From NCBI GenBank assembly GCA_022457065.1, contig JAJGBQ010000001.1:372001-436000 (forward strand): DNA of 64,000 nucleotides. The letters are read 5' to 3'. The notes under the pieces are model-generated. The model had not been told where the DNA came from and ran no database searches. It worked only from the letters and a program-made list of their open reading frames with translations. This document shows positions 21,620 to 35,208 of this stretch, in pieces (positions within the stretch are counted from its first letter, which is position 1; each line of letters opens with the position of its first letter). Made by a program: the position numbers and the translations under genes. This DNA is from Curvularia sp. ZM96 (Eukaryota > Ascomycota > Dothideomycetes > Pleosporales > Pleosporaceae).

Positions 21620-22037
21620 ATGGAGAACGAACGCGGCGAGCTCGTTGACCGTAAGAGCCCTCTTTCCCCCGGCGTGCGGTTGGCCGCGTCGAGACGCCCC
21701 GGCCGCGCGCACACAGCACTCAGGAACCCTCGCTAACCTCGTCACAGTCTACGTCCCCCGCAAATGCGTGAGTGCCCGACCGAACAAAGTATCTGAAGCA
21801 TGAGCGGCGCATACTAACACCGTCAAGTCGGCTACCGGACGCATCATCAGGGCCAAGGACCACGCCTCTGTCCAGCTGAGCATCGGCAAGGTTGACGAGA
21901 ACGGCCGCTACACCGGTGACAACCAGGTCTACGCCATCTCTGGCTTCGTCCGCGCCATGGGCGAGTCCGATGACAGCCTGAACAGGCTCACACAGAAGGA
22001 CGGCTTCCTCAAGTCTGTCTGGAGCGCATCCCGATAA
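21620..22037 (+). CDS. RPS21: 40S ribosomal protein eS21
   Basis: Three exons: 21620-21650, 21748-21767 and 21828-22037, giving 86 aa, the normal length for eS21. The product begins MENERGELVDLYVPRKCSAT and continues GRIIRAKDHASVQLSIGKVD, GFVRAMGESDDSLNRL and KSVWSASR. It is a eukaryote-specific small-subunit protein. The middle exon is a 20-nt microexon coding VPRK and its neighbours. Introns are 97 nt (GTAAGA, branch GCTAAC, CACAG) and 60 nt (GTGAGT, branch ACTAAC, CAAG). Confidence 0.95.
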
Positions 22038-24894
22038 ATGGCTTTGGGATTGGGTGGAGGTATGATACTGTACTAGGACCCGGCCATGGCAGCGGCTGAT
22101 GCAGGAGCAGGAAATTCGGCGTGTTAGATCTCTTTCGAAGACAGAGGCATGCATTCTAGGCCAAGGCCTCGTTTCCTGTGTCCTACGGGCCAAAACGATG
22201 TCACGAGGAATGGGAACCGGTTGAGATACGAGGACCATCGAATTCATAAAATCCTGTTATGATGAATGCAGCTATGAATTTCGTCTTTCTCGTTGTGACA
22301 TTGTCTGTGCTTGTTATGATATTGTCGTGACCTTGACCGTGCAATTTTGTCAAAGTTTGACTTTGAATTTGTCGCTACGTTAGGCGAGGTGCTCCAAATT
22401 GTGGTATTCTCCGACCACCCTCTTACTGACCACTAACAAGCCCTCTTCCCTCCATCACCTGCAACCTCGTATCAACCATGTCATCCAAACCCCTCAATCT
22501 CGCAATTTTCAGCTTGCTGACCACAATGTTGACGCCATGCGAGACGCGAATACCGCCACCCAACCCCACCGATTGGCAACAAAAGCCATACAGCAACGAC
22601 ACCGATATAGGAATGCTCTTCCCAGCGAAAGAGAAACGAATCTGCTTGTGAAGCTATTACGTGGCGCTGTGATGGTTCTTTTTTTATGCTGACAGAGATA
22701 TTATACTTTTGCGCACCACCACTCAGAGAGATGTGCATGTCGAGCTGCGACTGATCGCACACTGACCTCAGTGATCGCACGGAGAGAGAGCGAGCGAGGG
22801 AGCGATGTACACGACAAGTCCCCGAAAGACAATAGCGCATCTCTCTCTCTCTTCCTCTGCATACCTATACTCTTGCAGCGCATTAGACATACCATTCGTA
22901 ACTTTTCTTTTCTTGTCAAGTCGTCGATTAGGTAGGTACAGTGCAGCAGCACACCCTCCCGTCGCTTGCCGGCTTACACTTTAACCCCTCCTCTCCCCCT
23001 TACCACGCACCTATCGCTTACGCTCAGTGCATCCTTCTCGTCTATATATGTATGTGCGTATGTGTGTGAAAAAGATGCTGTGTAACCATTGACGAGCGGG
23101 TCTAGAACACTGGAGATGTGTGTACCTGGGCTTAGCCGGGGGTCTGTGAGAGTAACGTAGGTAGATGGGCAGGTATGTACTTAGGGAGAGAGATTTGTGC
23201 GTATGCGAGCGATTGAGCTACGCGAGATTTGCATATTGTATCTCTATCGCTTTTATCGTGGGAATAGGAGGGGAAGACCTGTGCATCCATGTACACACAC
23301 TCTCTATCTCCTCCCTACCCCTTCCTCATCTAGAAATCGAAATCCATAGGATTTAGAATATGTACCTCGCACTTCTCCTCTTTGCACATATACCTGCAAT
23401 CTAGCTGTATACCACCACCCCTTCCATCCATGCCATGCCTCCGTATATACTCCGCAAAACCAACAAACTCATTCTTAGCCCTTTCGTCTCAAACTCTATC
23501 TAGTACAGGGACAAATGCAAGTCTGCAAGAAAAAAAATAAAAGAATAAAAACTCTAACCCCAAAGACAATCTTGATATCTTACTTTACTTAACCCCCCCG
23601 GTTAGACGTGCGTCTCGCACACCGATCGCGTGCGTTAGAAACCCGATTGAGCACCGACAACCGACCAAGCGGCCGAGGGACCGAGCGAGTGAGCGGGCGA
23701 GCGATGCGATGCGATGAGATCGTACATGTGTACTTCGTATCTAGCCAACGGGCGCATGCGAGGGGGAATGCTGGGGCAGGGGGGGAATGTGGCGATGCTG
23801 ATGACAGTGATGGTGGTGGTGGTGGTGGTGGAGGTGGGGAAGGTTTGTAGAGGTGGGGAAGAGAGGGGAGGGGGAAGCGAGGGCTTGGTAAGAGTGAGAT
23901 GGATTTGGTGAGATCTCTGTTTTCTTCAATTGTATAATTACCTCTAGATCTGTTTTTAGAGTGTTGTATATGTGTGTGTGATTTTCGGTAAGTGGAAGCG
24001 CTGGTATACTCGTTTTAGATATAATCTAAACACGCAAGGGTGTAGTCTGCGGCAGTTGAAATCACTGTTCAGTACAAAAGATAACGAACATGCAGTCGGA
24101 TTCTTTAGAGCATCGTTTATTTCTATTGTTTCACTCTTCCCAATCAGTGCTATTACCAATCTGTTGAATACACAACACGGCATCTCCTACCCGACGGCGG
24201 CACGATTATCACTCCGAGTGGCCACATGCAAGCGATGAATGAATGGCGATATCGAAGTGGTAGGGTTACAATGATGCGAGATATATTCGCACACCTTCGT
24301 ATGTATGAGCGCAAATAGCCGTGGTCCCAGGAATACGGAAAATATACACTTCTAAACCCCGCCATTGGTCGCATGCCTGTCCATCTTCAGATTTAGGCAT
24401 GCCGCTGTCTTAGGCTGACTGCCAAGAAACGACAATTCGCAGTAATATCTCTCTCTCCCCCGTTATAATATTACCCCGAACAAGCTCTTCTAGCGAATAC
24501 TGACGGCATGCCCAGTCACATCCGCTAGTTACTCCAAACACGTGGCGGACCCACACGCATACACAGACACACCCGGGGAAGCGGGTGCGTGCTGCATGCC
24601 TTGGCACACATACAGGCGGTGTGATTATGCATATTGCAGACAGCATCGTAAACATGCTCCGTTGTAGCGAATCTTGATGCTGCACATTTGTACTAGGATA
24701 TGATGTCAGACCGCCCCAAAAAACCCAAGGATGGGGTTGAAAAAAAAAAGGTTTCTTGTGGAGCGGCAAGCGCCGCTGCAATGATGTATCGGTTTGCGGG
24801 CCTGAATGAGAAACGGGCCGGCAGTCGTACTGTCGCGTACCGTTTCCAATTGGATAAAACGTGCGGCATTTACACCGACGACTCATGGTATATT
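22038..24894. other. Long gene-free region with simple repeats
   Basis: About 2.9 kb between the 3' ends of eS21 and the RTC1-like gene. No protein family or RNA gene was recognised. It contains CT-rich tracts (near 22840), GAGC-rich tracts (near 23660-23720), a (GGT)n microsatellite at about 23811-23831 and several TG-rich stretches. Confidence 0.55.
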
Positions 24895-27800
24895 CTATTG
24901 TCTGCGAGTCGGCGTCGTGGTCCCGGAGCTGGAACGCTGGGGATGATCTGGAATGGTGTCAAGAGCCGCATTCCGGACGGCCGCGACGGCTCTACTCTCT
25001 TTGACCCTCCAATCATCACCTTTGCGGACCAGTTTGGATCGGTCCTTTTCTTGCTTTCTAAGAAGCATCTCCTCAATCTTTGCATCTCGCCGACTACCCT
25101 GGACGCAGTCACAGAGACAACCTTCAGTTGGACATGCACCTTCTGACAAAACCGGGTCTGCAAACCATGTCGAGAGGCAATTTGAGTGTCCACCATGCCC
25201 ACAAAGCGGACACCACGTCCACAACGTAGCCGTAGACGCAGACCACTCGGCCGGGACGGACGGTGATGACGCGCCAGCATCGTGATCGCCTCCAAGGTCT
25301 TGTCCTGAAGTGAGAGAGGATCGCTGCCTCCTATGTCCGCGGTCCTTCAAGCCGGGACGTGACTTGGACTTGGACTTTGCCTTCTTTGCGGTAAGCGGCT
25401 CGAAAGCCGGGTATTTGGCCCAGCAGATTGGGCATGGGGCCTGTGTGCGCTTGCACGACTCGCACCGCATCTTGTCTTTGGGATTGTTAATTGGTGACTT
25501 GCAGCTGAGACACAGCAGTCCAAGTTGAGTTTCTTTGAGTGCTTGCTCGTACACGGCAGGATAGGTGGGGTATGCTAGCCGACGCAACGTGGCCGCTGCA
25601 TTGAACAGGGACAACGAATGTAACTGCGCGTGGTAGGTTTGAAGTATAGACTCTGCTTGGTACGGATTGATTCCTGTAGCTATGAGCTGGCTCAACTGGG
25701 TCGAGAGAATGGCCTTGGCTTGGGTTGAGCTTAGCCCAAGGGAGACAAAGGTGTCTGAAAAAGTGTTGAGAACATTGCCGACGTTGGCACTGGGATCATC
25801 AGTTGGACTGTGTGTCTGCGGAAGAAGCGGTTGAAGAAGTAGAAGGAGAACCGAAGGAAATTGTGCGTCTAGCGCTTTGGTGTGGTACGCGAGAATGCTG
25901 TTTAGCAACCCAACCACAGAGTATGGCGATCCCGCTTCGGCGTCGACGTGCATAGCCATGAAATCTGACAGTAGTAGCCCATCCTCCGTCATCGGGTCAA
26001 GTACCGGAGGCGCACTTCTGGATGCATGTGTCAATGATGCAGGCGGCTTTGGAGCATTGGCCGGCCTTGTATCGTCCGATGTATCGGGCACAATGGTTCC
26101 ACTAGCCTCCATGTCTACATTGTAATCAAACGAAGACGAGTATATGCTGGTGAGTGCCTCGGAATCGGAACTGTCCTGGCGGAGCAGTTGGTTATTCCGG
26201 CGCAAATGTTCCATGTCACGGACGGCCCTTTCCCCATTGTCAGACTGATCCGCATGGTTCAGTCCTTTGCTGGTGTAGCTCGATGTATCCGGACGAGCTT
26301 TACCATCAGCAGGAACAGTGGTCGGAGATATCGATACGCTTTTACTCAAGTCGTCGTCGTCGTCTTTTGAGTTTCTTGTCTTCCCAAAGCTAGAATGCTC
26401 TGTGATAGCTTGCCAGTCCTCTACCGGAAGTTGCTCACGGTTTGGCTGTGAGTTTCCGCTAGCAAATGAGCTCGGCATTGAATTGCCCTTTTGAGAACCA
26501 GAAGACGCCGAGAACATGGCAAAGCTTTCACCAGAATCATGCCTTTCTAGCAGGCGGGGCGCATTGATGTTCATGCCTTGTACGCTGCTCGGTGTAAGAC
26601 TTAGTGGAATCCGAGGCGATGCTCTGTAGCTGCCACTCATCGCACGACGTTCGTCGAGACCATCACCAGAGGGGTACCATTGGGGGCTACTGAATGGGTT
26701 GTGAGGAGGCACAAGCGCTTTACTCGTTTGACTTGGCGGTGGTGCAGTGACTGCTGGCGGAAGTTGATCCAGGTCCGCTTTGTCAATATCGAGCAGATCA
26801 GGCCGTTTTGCGTCATTTGTGAACCCTGTCCTTACTGGACGCGCAAGGGGCGTTGAAATGTTTGAAGTGCTCTCTACGACGGCGGGTGGTTTGGATGGCG
26901 GGGGTGGCTTCTCCAGGGTACCGAGAATGGCACGCACTGCAGGGTTTGCCGACGCTCCCAGCGGCTTGTCGTGGGCTTCGGCAGGCGCAGATGACGTTCC
27001 GTCCGTTTTGTCGGGAAGCTGCAAAACCGGGGTTTGCGGGTGCAACCTTCTTTGCTGTCTGTGTAACGCTGCGCGGCGCCGTGTCGCTACAGCAATGGAT
27101 ACTCCCATGATTCTCCATGACTGAGCCAGGCGGTAGAATGCAGCGCGCTGTGCATACTCGGCATTCTGCTCAAAGACTCGCTCTACGCGCAGGAAAGAGT
27201 CTAGGTCAGGAGGGTCGGGGAGTGGTATGCTTTTGTACTTTTGAGCCAGATAGGCGAATACCTGGGTGTTGGTTGTGCCCGGTAGCATGCCTCGCAACGC
27301 AACTTGGTTCGGTTTGAGCGAGTCACTGTGTGCGTCCATGGAGTCACTCAAGAGCATGACCTTGGGGCCGACGTCAGAAGGTGGAGTGGTACTAAACGAC
27401 TTGGTAGACCTGTTGCTCGCAGCACGTGCATGATGCCGTTTCATGGCAGAGGCAAGGAAACTGTCGTCCAGACTGTCGTCTGCCGAGTGTCTGAGGCTGG
27501 CCTTCCCGGAGCTATGGCGTCTCCCATGTGAATCTCCCAAATAGGACTCGTCGACGTAGGGCAGACCTGCAGAGGACCGCGGGTGCGGGCGCTTCTGCGC
27601 AACGGCGCCAATTTCTCCGGTGGGGGATATGGCAAAAGCCTGCAGGCTGCGGCGATCAATCGTCTTTGGGCAATGGTGAACATCGTTTTGCTGGAAGATG
27701 CCTTCCCTGCCAACGGTCCAAAGAGTGTCACGTGAGTGCCAGAGCATGTCAGACGGTGCTGTAGCCGAGCAATGGATCTCCCTAAAAGGCAGAAAGGGGC

Positions 27801-29130
27801 GACGAAAGTCCCACACATGGATGGCTGGGTGTTCGCGGTCATACGACGTGGCGAGCTGTGTACACTGATAGACGCCTTTGCTGTGATGGTCTTCGGACCA
27901 CGACGGTGGTCGCCATCGGGCTTTGTAGACGGGAAAGGGCGTATGCAACACATGGGCAGCTTTCTGGCGGCGGCTGGTGACGGAAAAGTCCCAGACCTTG
28001 ACAGTACGATCGACGCCAGCGCTGAGAAGATGCTTGCCGTCCGGGTGCCAGTCAATGGAGGTACAGATGCGTTGATCATGGGCTGTGATCTTCTGCTTGG
28101 GCCCCTTTGGGTAGCGAAAGTCCCAGCGCTGAATGGTGCCGTTGTCGGTTCCAAAGGCGAATTCTACAGCATCGGTAGGCGACCACTGGACATCGCGGAT
28201 GCCGCCGTTCATGCCATGATACTGGTCTCGGCTGGGGCAGATGGTGGCATCTCTGCGCATGTCGCGCAAGTCCCACAGACGGACGGTGGCGTCGTGGCTG
28301 GCGGAGAGCAGCAGATGGCCCTGGTGGGGGTTGAAGGCCAGCTTATGTACCTGTCGGGTGTGCTCGTGCAAGCGGGTCAGTTCTACGCTGGCACGGTTGA
28401 GGTCGTAGAGAATGACCTTGCCGTTTGCCGCGGCGGTGGCAATGTGGGAGCCGAATTGGCCATGGGACCACTTGACGTCGTGGATGCCGAGGCCCTCACG
28501 TTGGCGGGCCTGCGAATCTGCATAGTTGAGGACGGCCGCACGCAGATTGGTGTCGTCTACAATGCGGGCGTCGTGGACCCGGACCGTCTTGAGGATCTCC
28601 TTGCCGGCGAGGACGGCATGGGTGCGCTCGCGGTTGACGTCGAGGGCCGAGATGTCGAGGCCCGTCTTATGGCTGGCATACTGGGAGTAGCCGGTGCGGA
28701 CGCTGCAGAAGGACTCAGTTGCATGGTTCGCAGTGGCACATGAATTGCATACGGAGTAGTACGTGGTGTGGTAGGGGAGGAGCGCGGGCCAAGCAGTGCG
28801 CGAGGCCCAAAACAGCAAGGCGCGGAAGGGGGCAGGGGTCGGGGGCCAATGGGAGGCGGGCAAGTCGCGATTACGATGACGGGGGGAGCAGACTACAGGT
28901 CAAGGTACTGCGCTGCGCAAGACGTACCCGGGGACTTTGGGCACGAGAGGATTCGGGAGGCGGGCTCCGTCGGGCTGCACGGGCGGCTTTGGCGACGAGT
29001 AGGCCGTGGTCAATGGCTGTGCGACAAAGCGCTCAAAGTAGGAGCGTGACTTCTTGGGCAGAGGCAGCGGCGGCGCAGGCGGGATCTTGGGCGACGAGAC
29101 GGCTGACGCGCGACGGTGTTCGGCGGTCAT
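24895..29130 (-). CDS. RTC1: Rtc1/Sea2/WDR24-like WD40-RING protein of the SEA/GATOR2 complex
   Basis: Very long protein, 1336 aa in the proposed model with exons 29130-28928 and 28702-24895. The N-terminal half carries WD40 repeats, for example HDVKWSHGQFGSHIATA, HLLLSASHDATVRLWDLRD, FAFGTDNGTIQRWDFRYP and HLLSAGVDRTVKVWDF. A Ser/Pro-rich disordered middle follows. The C-terminus is a Cys-rich RING-like module (CLSCKSPINN, CESCKRTQAPCPICW, WCPLCGHGGHSNC, CLCDC). This order is that of Rtc1/WDR24, which acts on the vacuole or lysosome surface in amino-acid signalling to TORC1. The frame could also begin at ATG 28863 without the intron. The spliced model is preferred because donor GTACGT and acceptor CTGCAG join VPKVPG to VRTGYSQYASH in frame. 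That 225-nt intron is the least certain part. Confidence 0.88.
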
Positions 29131-29686
29131 CTGGGGCGGCCTAGTGTGTTTCTGGGCGAGAGGCAGTCGGCTTAGGCCAGGTCGCGCGTGCTGAGGGTCG
29201 GCGAGACGGTGAAGGACAGGCAGGCAGGCCGGCCGGCAGCGGACTGTACAGCAGACGCAGACGGGGGCGGCGGCAGCGCGGCGGCGGCAGAAAAGCAGCG
29301 CGCATGCAGGCGGGCAGGGAGCAGCGGTGGTGGGCGGCGGGCTGTGGGGGACGTCGAGGGCGGTCGTCGTGGTGGTTGGCGGGTCCCGGCTGGCGTGGTG
29401 GGCGGGCGGGCTGGCTGCAAGGCCTAGATGAAATCGACCATCCCTGCACGCCTGCACGCGCGCCACCGCTCTAGCCTCTCGCCCACGACGGAAAGCAACG
29501 CATGCACCATGTCACCGTGTTTCTCCTGCAACGCAACTCCTCCGTCCATCGCTGCTGCTGCGCTGCTCCTCCTCTCTCTTTTCCCTCCCGCCCCCCGCCT
29601 CTCCCTCCCCGTCGTCCACACGCAGCCCTGAGTCCTGCACTCGCTGCCCATGCTGAGGTCGACCGCACGAGATCGAGACAGACACC
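29131..29686. other. Divergent promoter between RTC1-like and HMT1-like genes
   Basis: GC-rich with long pyrimidine runs before the ABC transporter ATG. Several overlapping frames on both strands are explained by the skewed composition. Confidence 0.55.
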
Positions 29687-32662
29687 ATGGCCGAACCATT
29701 GCTGCTGCACGCGCCTGATGCTTCCGCCTTCGACGACCTCGACGACGACCGCTGGGCCTATGCCCGCTCCGTCCGCGCCGTCACGGCCATCCTGCAATAT
29801 GCCTACCCCATCGTCATGCTCGTCTTCTTCCTCGCCGCCTTCACCTACCGCAGCATTGCCGCCTCCAAGTCTAATACTAATATCGCCAAACCTACTACAA
29901 CCGGCCCTGGAGGCAAGCCGCTGCCCGCAACCGACCCAACCCGCAATTTTGTCAAGAAGACGGTCCATGACGATGTCACCCACACGCAGAAAAGACTCTT
30001 CGAATGGGTCTCCCTCGCCACCGCCTTCACCTTTGTCGGCAATTCCGTCCTCGTCGTCGCCCATGCCCTGGTCGAGAAGCAGCAGCACTGGTGGGCCGGC
30101 AAAGCTGTGGTGGTACGCACAACTCCACCAACCACCACCACCCCATGAAACTAAAAAAAAACCGAACATGCAAACAACGAGTACAGTACTGACTGCTTCC
30201 AGATCTATCTTGTGGGCTCCTTTTTCGTCTACTGCCTCTTCCTCATCTCCCTCCTGGACTCCAAACCTTCGCCCACAGAGGCCCATCTAGCAACATGGAT
30301 CCTCGGAGCCGTGCTGGAAATTGTCCTCGTCGCCCTCTCCTTCGCCGTCTACACGCACCCCCACAAGGAGCCCACGGCAGGCCCTCCCCCCAAGCGCCTG
30401 CGTTTTGGAATGACCGACTGGGAAGCCGGCGAGGTCGTCATGGACCTGCTGCGCATCTTGCTGCTGCTCTCGCTCATTGCCTTTTACGTCCTCTTCGTCA
30501 TCCTGCCTAAGCGAAAGGCGCAGCAGGAGTCGGGAACGCCTACCGAGAGCACGTCCTTGTTGGGTGGCGCCGATCAGAATGGTCATGCGGAAAATGGTCA
30601 CACCAACGGTTCTTACGGCTCAGTCCACCCCGTCGGTGGCAAGCACCAGCACACCGAAGGCGCACCGCCCGCCTGGAGCAGGCCCACAGGTGCACCGGCG
30701 CGCAGCTGGTGGGAGTACATCAAGGGCTACCACGTTTTCTTCCCCTACCTGTGGCCCTCCAAGGACCGCAAGCTGCAGCTCGTCGTCATTGCCTGCTTTG
30801 TCCTCGTCCTCGCCCAGCGCGTCGTCAACGTCCTCGTCCCGGACCTGACGGGTGAAATCGTCGATCGCCTCAAGGATCCCGAGAGGGGCAATCCTTGGAC
30901 TGCCATCATCATCTACATTGCCTTTCGCTTTTTGCAGGGAAGCAATGGGCTGCTCGGTGCTGCCCGATCGGCGCTGTGGATCCCGGTTTCGCAATACTCG
31001 TACCGTGAATTGTCCGTGGCTGCCTTTGAGCACGTGCACAGTCTGAGTCTCGACTTCCACCTCGGCAAGAAGACGGGCGAGGTTCTTTCCGCCTTGGGAA
31101 AGGGCAGTTCCATCAACACCTTCCTCGAGCAGGTCACCTTCTCCGTCGTGCCCATGCTGATTGATCTGACTGTCGCCATTGCCTACTTCCTTGTCAGGTT
31201 CGATGCTTACTATGCTCTCGTCATCGCCATTGTCACCTTTTGGTACATCTACCTGACCATCCGCATGGCCCAATGGCGCGCCGAGATCCGTCGCGAAATG
31301 GTCAATGCGGACAGAGAAGAGGACGCAGTCAAGAACGACTCAATGGTGTCGTACGAGACGGTCAAGTATTTCAACGCCGAAGCTTACGAATTCAACCGGT
31401 ACCGCGAAGCCGTCAAGAAATACCAGAACGCAGAGTACAAGGTTATGCTGTCGCTGAACATTATGAACATCACCCAAAACATGGTTTTCATGATCGGGCT
31501 GCTTGTCACGTGCTTCATCGCAGCCTACCAGGTTGCTGTAGCTGAGCTCGAGGTGGGCAAATTCGTCACGCTAATCACCTACATGGGCCAGCTGCAGAGT
31601 CCCCTCAACTTTTTTGGCACCTTCTACAGGATGATTCAGTCTGCCATGATCAACTCGGAGCGAATGCTTGAGCTGTTCAAGGAGCAGCCCACGGTGGTCG
31701 ACAAGGAGAACGCGCAGCCATTGATCTCTTGCGAAGGCAATCTCCGTTTCCAGGATGTACACTTTGCCTACGACCAACGCAAACCTGCACTGACCGGACT
31801 CGATTTCCACTGCGAGCCGGGTACGACGACTGCCTTTGTCGGTGAATCGGGCGGTGGTAAATCCACCGTCTTCCGTCTGCTTTACCGCTTCTACAACACC
31901 ATGTCTGGCAGCATCCAAGTCGATGGGCACGACGTGGAAGACTTGACCATTGACTCGGTTCGCAGCCACATTGGTGTTGTGCCTCAGGACACTGTCCTGT
32001 TCAATGAGACACTAATGTACAACCTCAAGTATGCCAATCCAAAGGCCACAGACGAGGAGGTATACGAGGCGTGCAAAGCCGCCAGCATTCACGACAAGAT
32101 CATGACCTTCCCAGATAAGTATGAAACCAAGGTTGGTGACCGCGGTTTGAGACTCTCAGGAGGTGAGAAGCAGCGCGTCGCCATCGCACGTACCATCTTG
32201 AAGAATCCGCGAATCATCATGCTCGACGAGGCTACAGCAGCTCTTGACACCGAGACCGAGCAGCACATCCAAGAGGCTTTCACTACTCTGGCAAAGGGCC
32301 GAACTATGCTCATCATTGCCCATCGCCTCAGCACCATCACTCACGCTGACCAGATCCTGGTCCTACACAAGGGCAAGGTTCAGGAACGCGGAACCCACGA
32401 GGAGCTACTCGACCGGAACGGCCACTACGCTGCTATGTGGAAGAAGCAAATCCGCGCGCAGCGAGCGGCTGAGCAGGCTCAGTACCTCAAGGACAAGGCT
32501 GATCGACTCCGTCGAGAATCCAAGGATGGAAGCATTGGCCTCGAAGACGGAAGCAGCAGCCATTCCAGCTCAGATGATGAGAATGCGAAGAAGAGACGCT
32601 CCGCAGCGCAGAATGGTTCATATCAAGATACAAGCCCAAGCAAGCCACATGGCCACCCTTAG
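29687..32662 (+). CDS. HMT1: HMT1-type (ABCB6-like) ABC half-transporter
   Basis: Two exons, 29687-30112 and 30203-32662, giving 961 aa. The 90-nt intron (GTACGC to TTCCAG) joins KAVV to IYLVGSFF. An N-terminal extra membrane domain of about five helices is followed by a linker, a six-helix ABC exporter domain (from about residue 320) and a nucleotide-binding domain. Key motifs are Walker A GESGGGKST near 688, signature LSGGEKQR near 792, Walker B IIMLDEATAALD near 812 and the switch IAHRLST. The family exports glutathione- or phytochelatin-bound metals or related conjugates into the vacuole (Schizosaccharomyces pombe Hmt1) or handles porphyrins (ABCB6). The C-terminal 60 residues are charged and Ser-rich. 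Substrate is inferred only. Confidence 0.93.
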
Positions 32663-34083
32663 TCCGGCCGGCCATTAGTCTACTGAGATGTAGCTACTGA
32701 AATAAGTGGCTATACACTGTTGCATCAACGAGCACTGCCAAAAGACGCTCCATGGTCCAGACGTGACCGTGAAAGGGCCTTGTCTCTGACAGTTGCCATG
32801 TGCATTCGGGACACGAAATCGTAAGCCCTCTTGTTTTTGAGAACAGAGGCTCAGTCACATGTCATCCCATCCCTCTCACCCTCCTACCCTCTTATCATCT
32901 CCCACTCTCTCCCTCTTCCTCTTTTCCACTCCAAATAGACGCCTCTAAACCTTTTTCTTTCCAACCGGAGTTTCACAAAGAATGCCTCTCGTCGGATGGA
33001 TGTCTGTTATACGTACGCCTTTTTTATAACGCCCGTGAAAAGAACATAACAACCACCACAACAATTAAGAAAAAGAAAATACCTTCTCTCTCTCTCCAGC
33101 AACCAAAGTCATGACGAACGGGGAAATATCGGTTGGGAGGAATTCTGCTTTTCTCATCCTCTCTTTCTCTCTGCTTCCCAAGTCACATATCTGGAGGGCC
33201 GCGCGAGCAACAGGAAAATAAGGGAAAGAGAGAGAAGAACCAACAACATCACATATATATACGCCAAATTCGGGTTTGGTGGGGTGGTTATCTGTGTTAT
33301 CATCGTATCCCATGTTTTATGTCTCGCTCATGTTTTACATGTCTATTGTTTGTTTGTTTTTGCTTTTTACATATATACCAAAGATAGCTTACGCACGCGC
33401 GCGCATTGGGGGGCAAAGAAGTGGTAGGGGAAAAAAAGGGAAAAAGAAGATGAAAGTATTGAACTGAAGTTGTTTATCTCTCTCTCTCGTGTTTTTTTTT
33501 TCGTGAGTGTCTGCATGAAGGGGAATTGGGACTGTGATGTATTAGTGATGGTTCCGCAGGGAGGGGGAAGGTGATGATGCTGATAATGATGATTAGAGAT
33601 GATGGGCGGCTAGCTGAAGGGAAGAGATGTGGTTTTCCTGAAGGATTGTAGCAATAACAAAAAATTGTAAAAAAGGCCTATGGAAAATAGATAGAGTAGT
33701 TGTTGTGTCGCTAAGGGCGCAAGAAAAGTAGCAATATGTTCTTTTTTTCTCGTTCTCGCTGTCGCTCTCTCTCTCTTTGCGTTCACGTGGAAGATACATC
33801 GGGTATGGGGAATGCATGTTGTCACCGGCAAACGTTCACGTGCGTTTGATAACGAATGTCCTGGGGTGAGTCAAATCAAGTCCACCCCCTGGTTGACTCA
33901 CATCGTGCGGAACAGTGAAAATCAGACGTGTGTAGTATCATTGTCTCGTGCCTCTATGCATTACCATGTCGTATGCCTCTCCCGGGCCACATGAGTCTGG
34001 CTCACGTTTAAGCACCCCACCACTTCTAACTATATGGCACATCACATCGTTTCCTTCGGGTACCAGGACCAACGCTGCCACGT
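32663..34083. other. Convergent intergenic region with simple sequence
   Basis: About 1.4 kb between the 3' ends of the ABC transporter and RPN11. CT-rich blocks near 32870-32940 and 33475-33500, A-rich blocks near 33060 and 33430. No gene is supported. Confidence 0.55.
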
Positions 34084-35208
34084 TTATTCCTCCATCTCAT
34101 CGTCGCCACCGTTGGCGTGGCCACTTTGTCGCGCACTGGGCTTGGGCACCGAGGCCTCCTTGTCGATCATTTGCCGTGATACGGACACAATGTTGTCCTC
34201 GATGAGTTGTTGACCAACGTCAGAAATGTCTGGGACCAATTGTTAGCAAAAATCCCCAACCCCAAACACAAATACACATACGCTTCTTTGGATCCACCTT
34301 TCCAACATATCGTGTCTTCAGTTGCTCCTTGGTCAACTCTGTCTCTTCCTTCACCCGCTTCTCGTAGCCATCTGCCAGTGTAACCAGCTTCTGCAGCCTA
34401 TCCACATTCCGCTCGCCCTCGCTCTTGAAGTCGTCCATCAGTAGTGCCTCGGTCCAGACGTGCTTGTGAAGGTTCATCAACATGTTCTCCTCCAATGCCG
34501 TCTTGCGGTAGTTAATACCGATCGAGTAGTAGTGGCGGTTCAAGCCGTGGATAAGAGCTTGAATTGAGGGCTTGTTGAGGTGGCCGACGTTGGATGTGGT
34601 TTGGCGGGGCTCGTGGCCCATCATGAGCGTTTGCGGGTTGATTAGGCGGAAGGCATCGATGACGACTTTGCCCTTGACCGACTGGATGGGGTCGACTACG
34701 ACGGCAACGGCGCGGGGTGTGAGCTGCTCGAACGACTGCTGTGTGTTGATGTCGACGGACGATAGCCAGCAGCCAAAACCAGGATGTGAGTGGTACCAGC
34801 CGACGACGGTTTCTTGCCTGTGTTTGTCAGCGACCGATGTACCATAGACGAGCGCGTGGCGGCACCAGACGCTCAATGCCTGACTGCGTACCTTCCTGTT
34901 TGTCGAAGCATGTCCATCATCTTGGTCTGGAAGACGGGATCTACAGCTTCGACAGAGACACCGGTTCCTGATTGCGGCATTGCGAATACGTCCACCACTC
35001 GTACTGTGTAGTCGTCGACAAACTCTCCCAGCATCAGCCCCATGACTTCCATAGGTACACCTGCCCGACCGTGTCGCAACATCTTGAGCAGCGCAAGCGA
35101 AGAGATGTACACGGTTTCCGAGTTATCGATGAGGTTGGTGTCGGCCTGGGGTCCTCCCATACCGCCCATGCCTTGAGCGGCGGCGAGCATTCTGCTTAAC
35201 CGGTCCAT
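34084..35208 (-). CDS. RPN11: 26S proteasome regulatory subunit Rpn11 (JAMM deubiquitinase)
   Basis: Three exons: 35208-34892, 34817-34282 and 34229-34084, giving 332 aa. Rpn11 is the zinc isopeptidase of the proteasome lid that removes ubiquitin chains during degradation. The MPN+ motif is intact: E54 in VPMEVMGLMLGEF, and H115, H117 and D128 in WYHSHPGFGCWLSSVD. Introns are 74 nt (GTACGC to AACACAG) and 52 nt (GTATGT, branch GCTAAC, CCCAG). The C-terminal helix region DISDVG-like HISDVGQQLIEDN is conserved; the last 25 residues are acidic. Confidence 0.96.

Noticed and set aside
23811..23831. (GGT)n tract as a possible functional repeat
   Set aside because: A short microsatellite in non-coding sequence; no further structure seen.
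27736..28743. 335-codon plus-strand frame opposite the RTC1-like WD40 region
   Set aside because: Antisense shadow of a conserved coding exon, with no recognisable domains.
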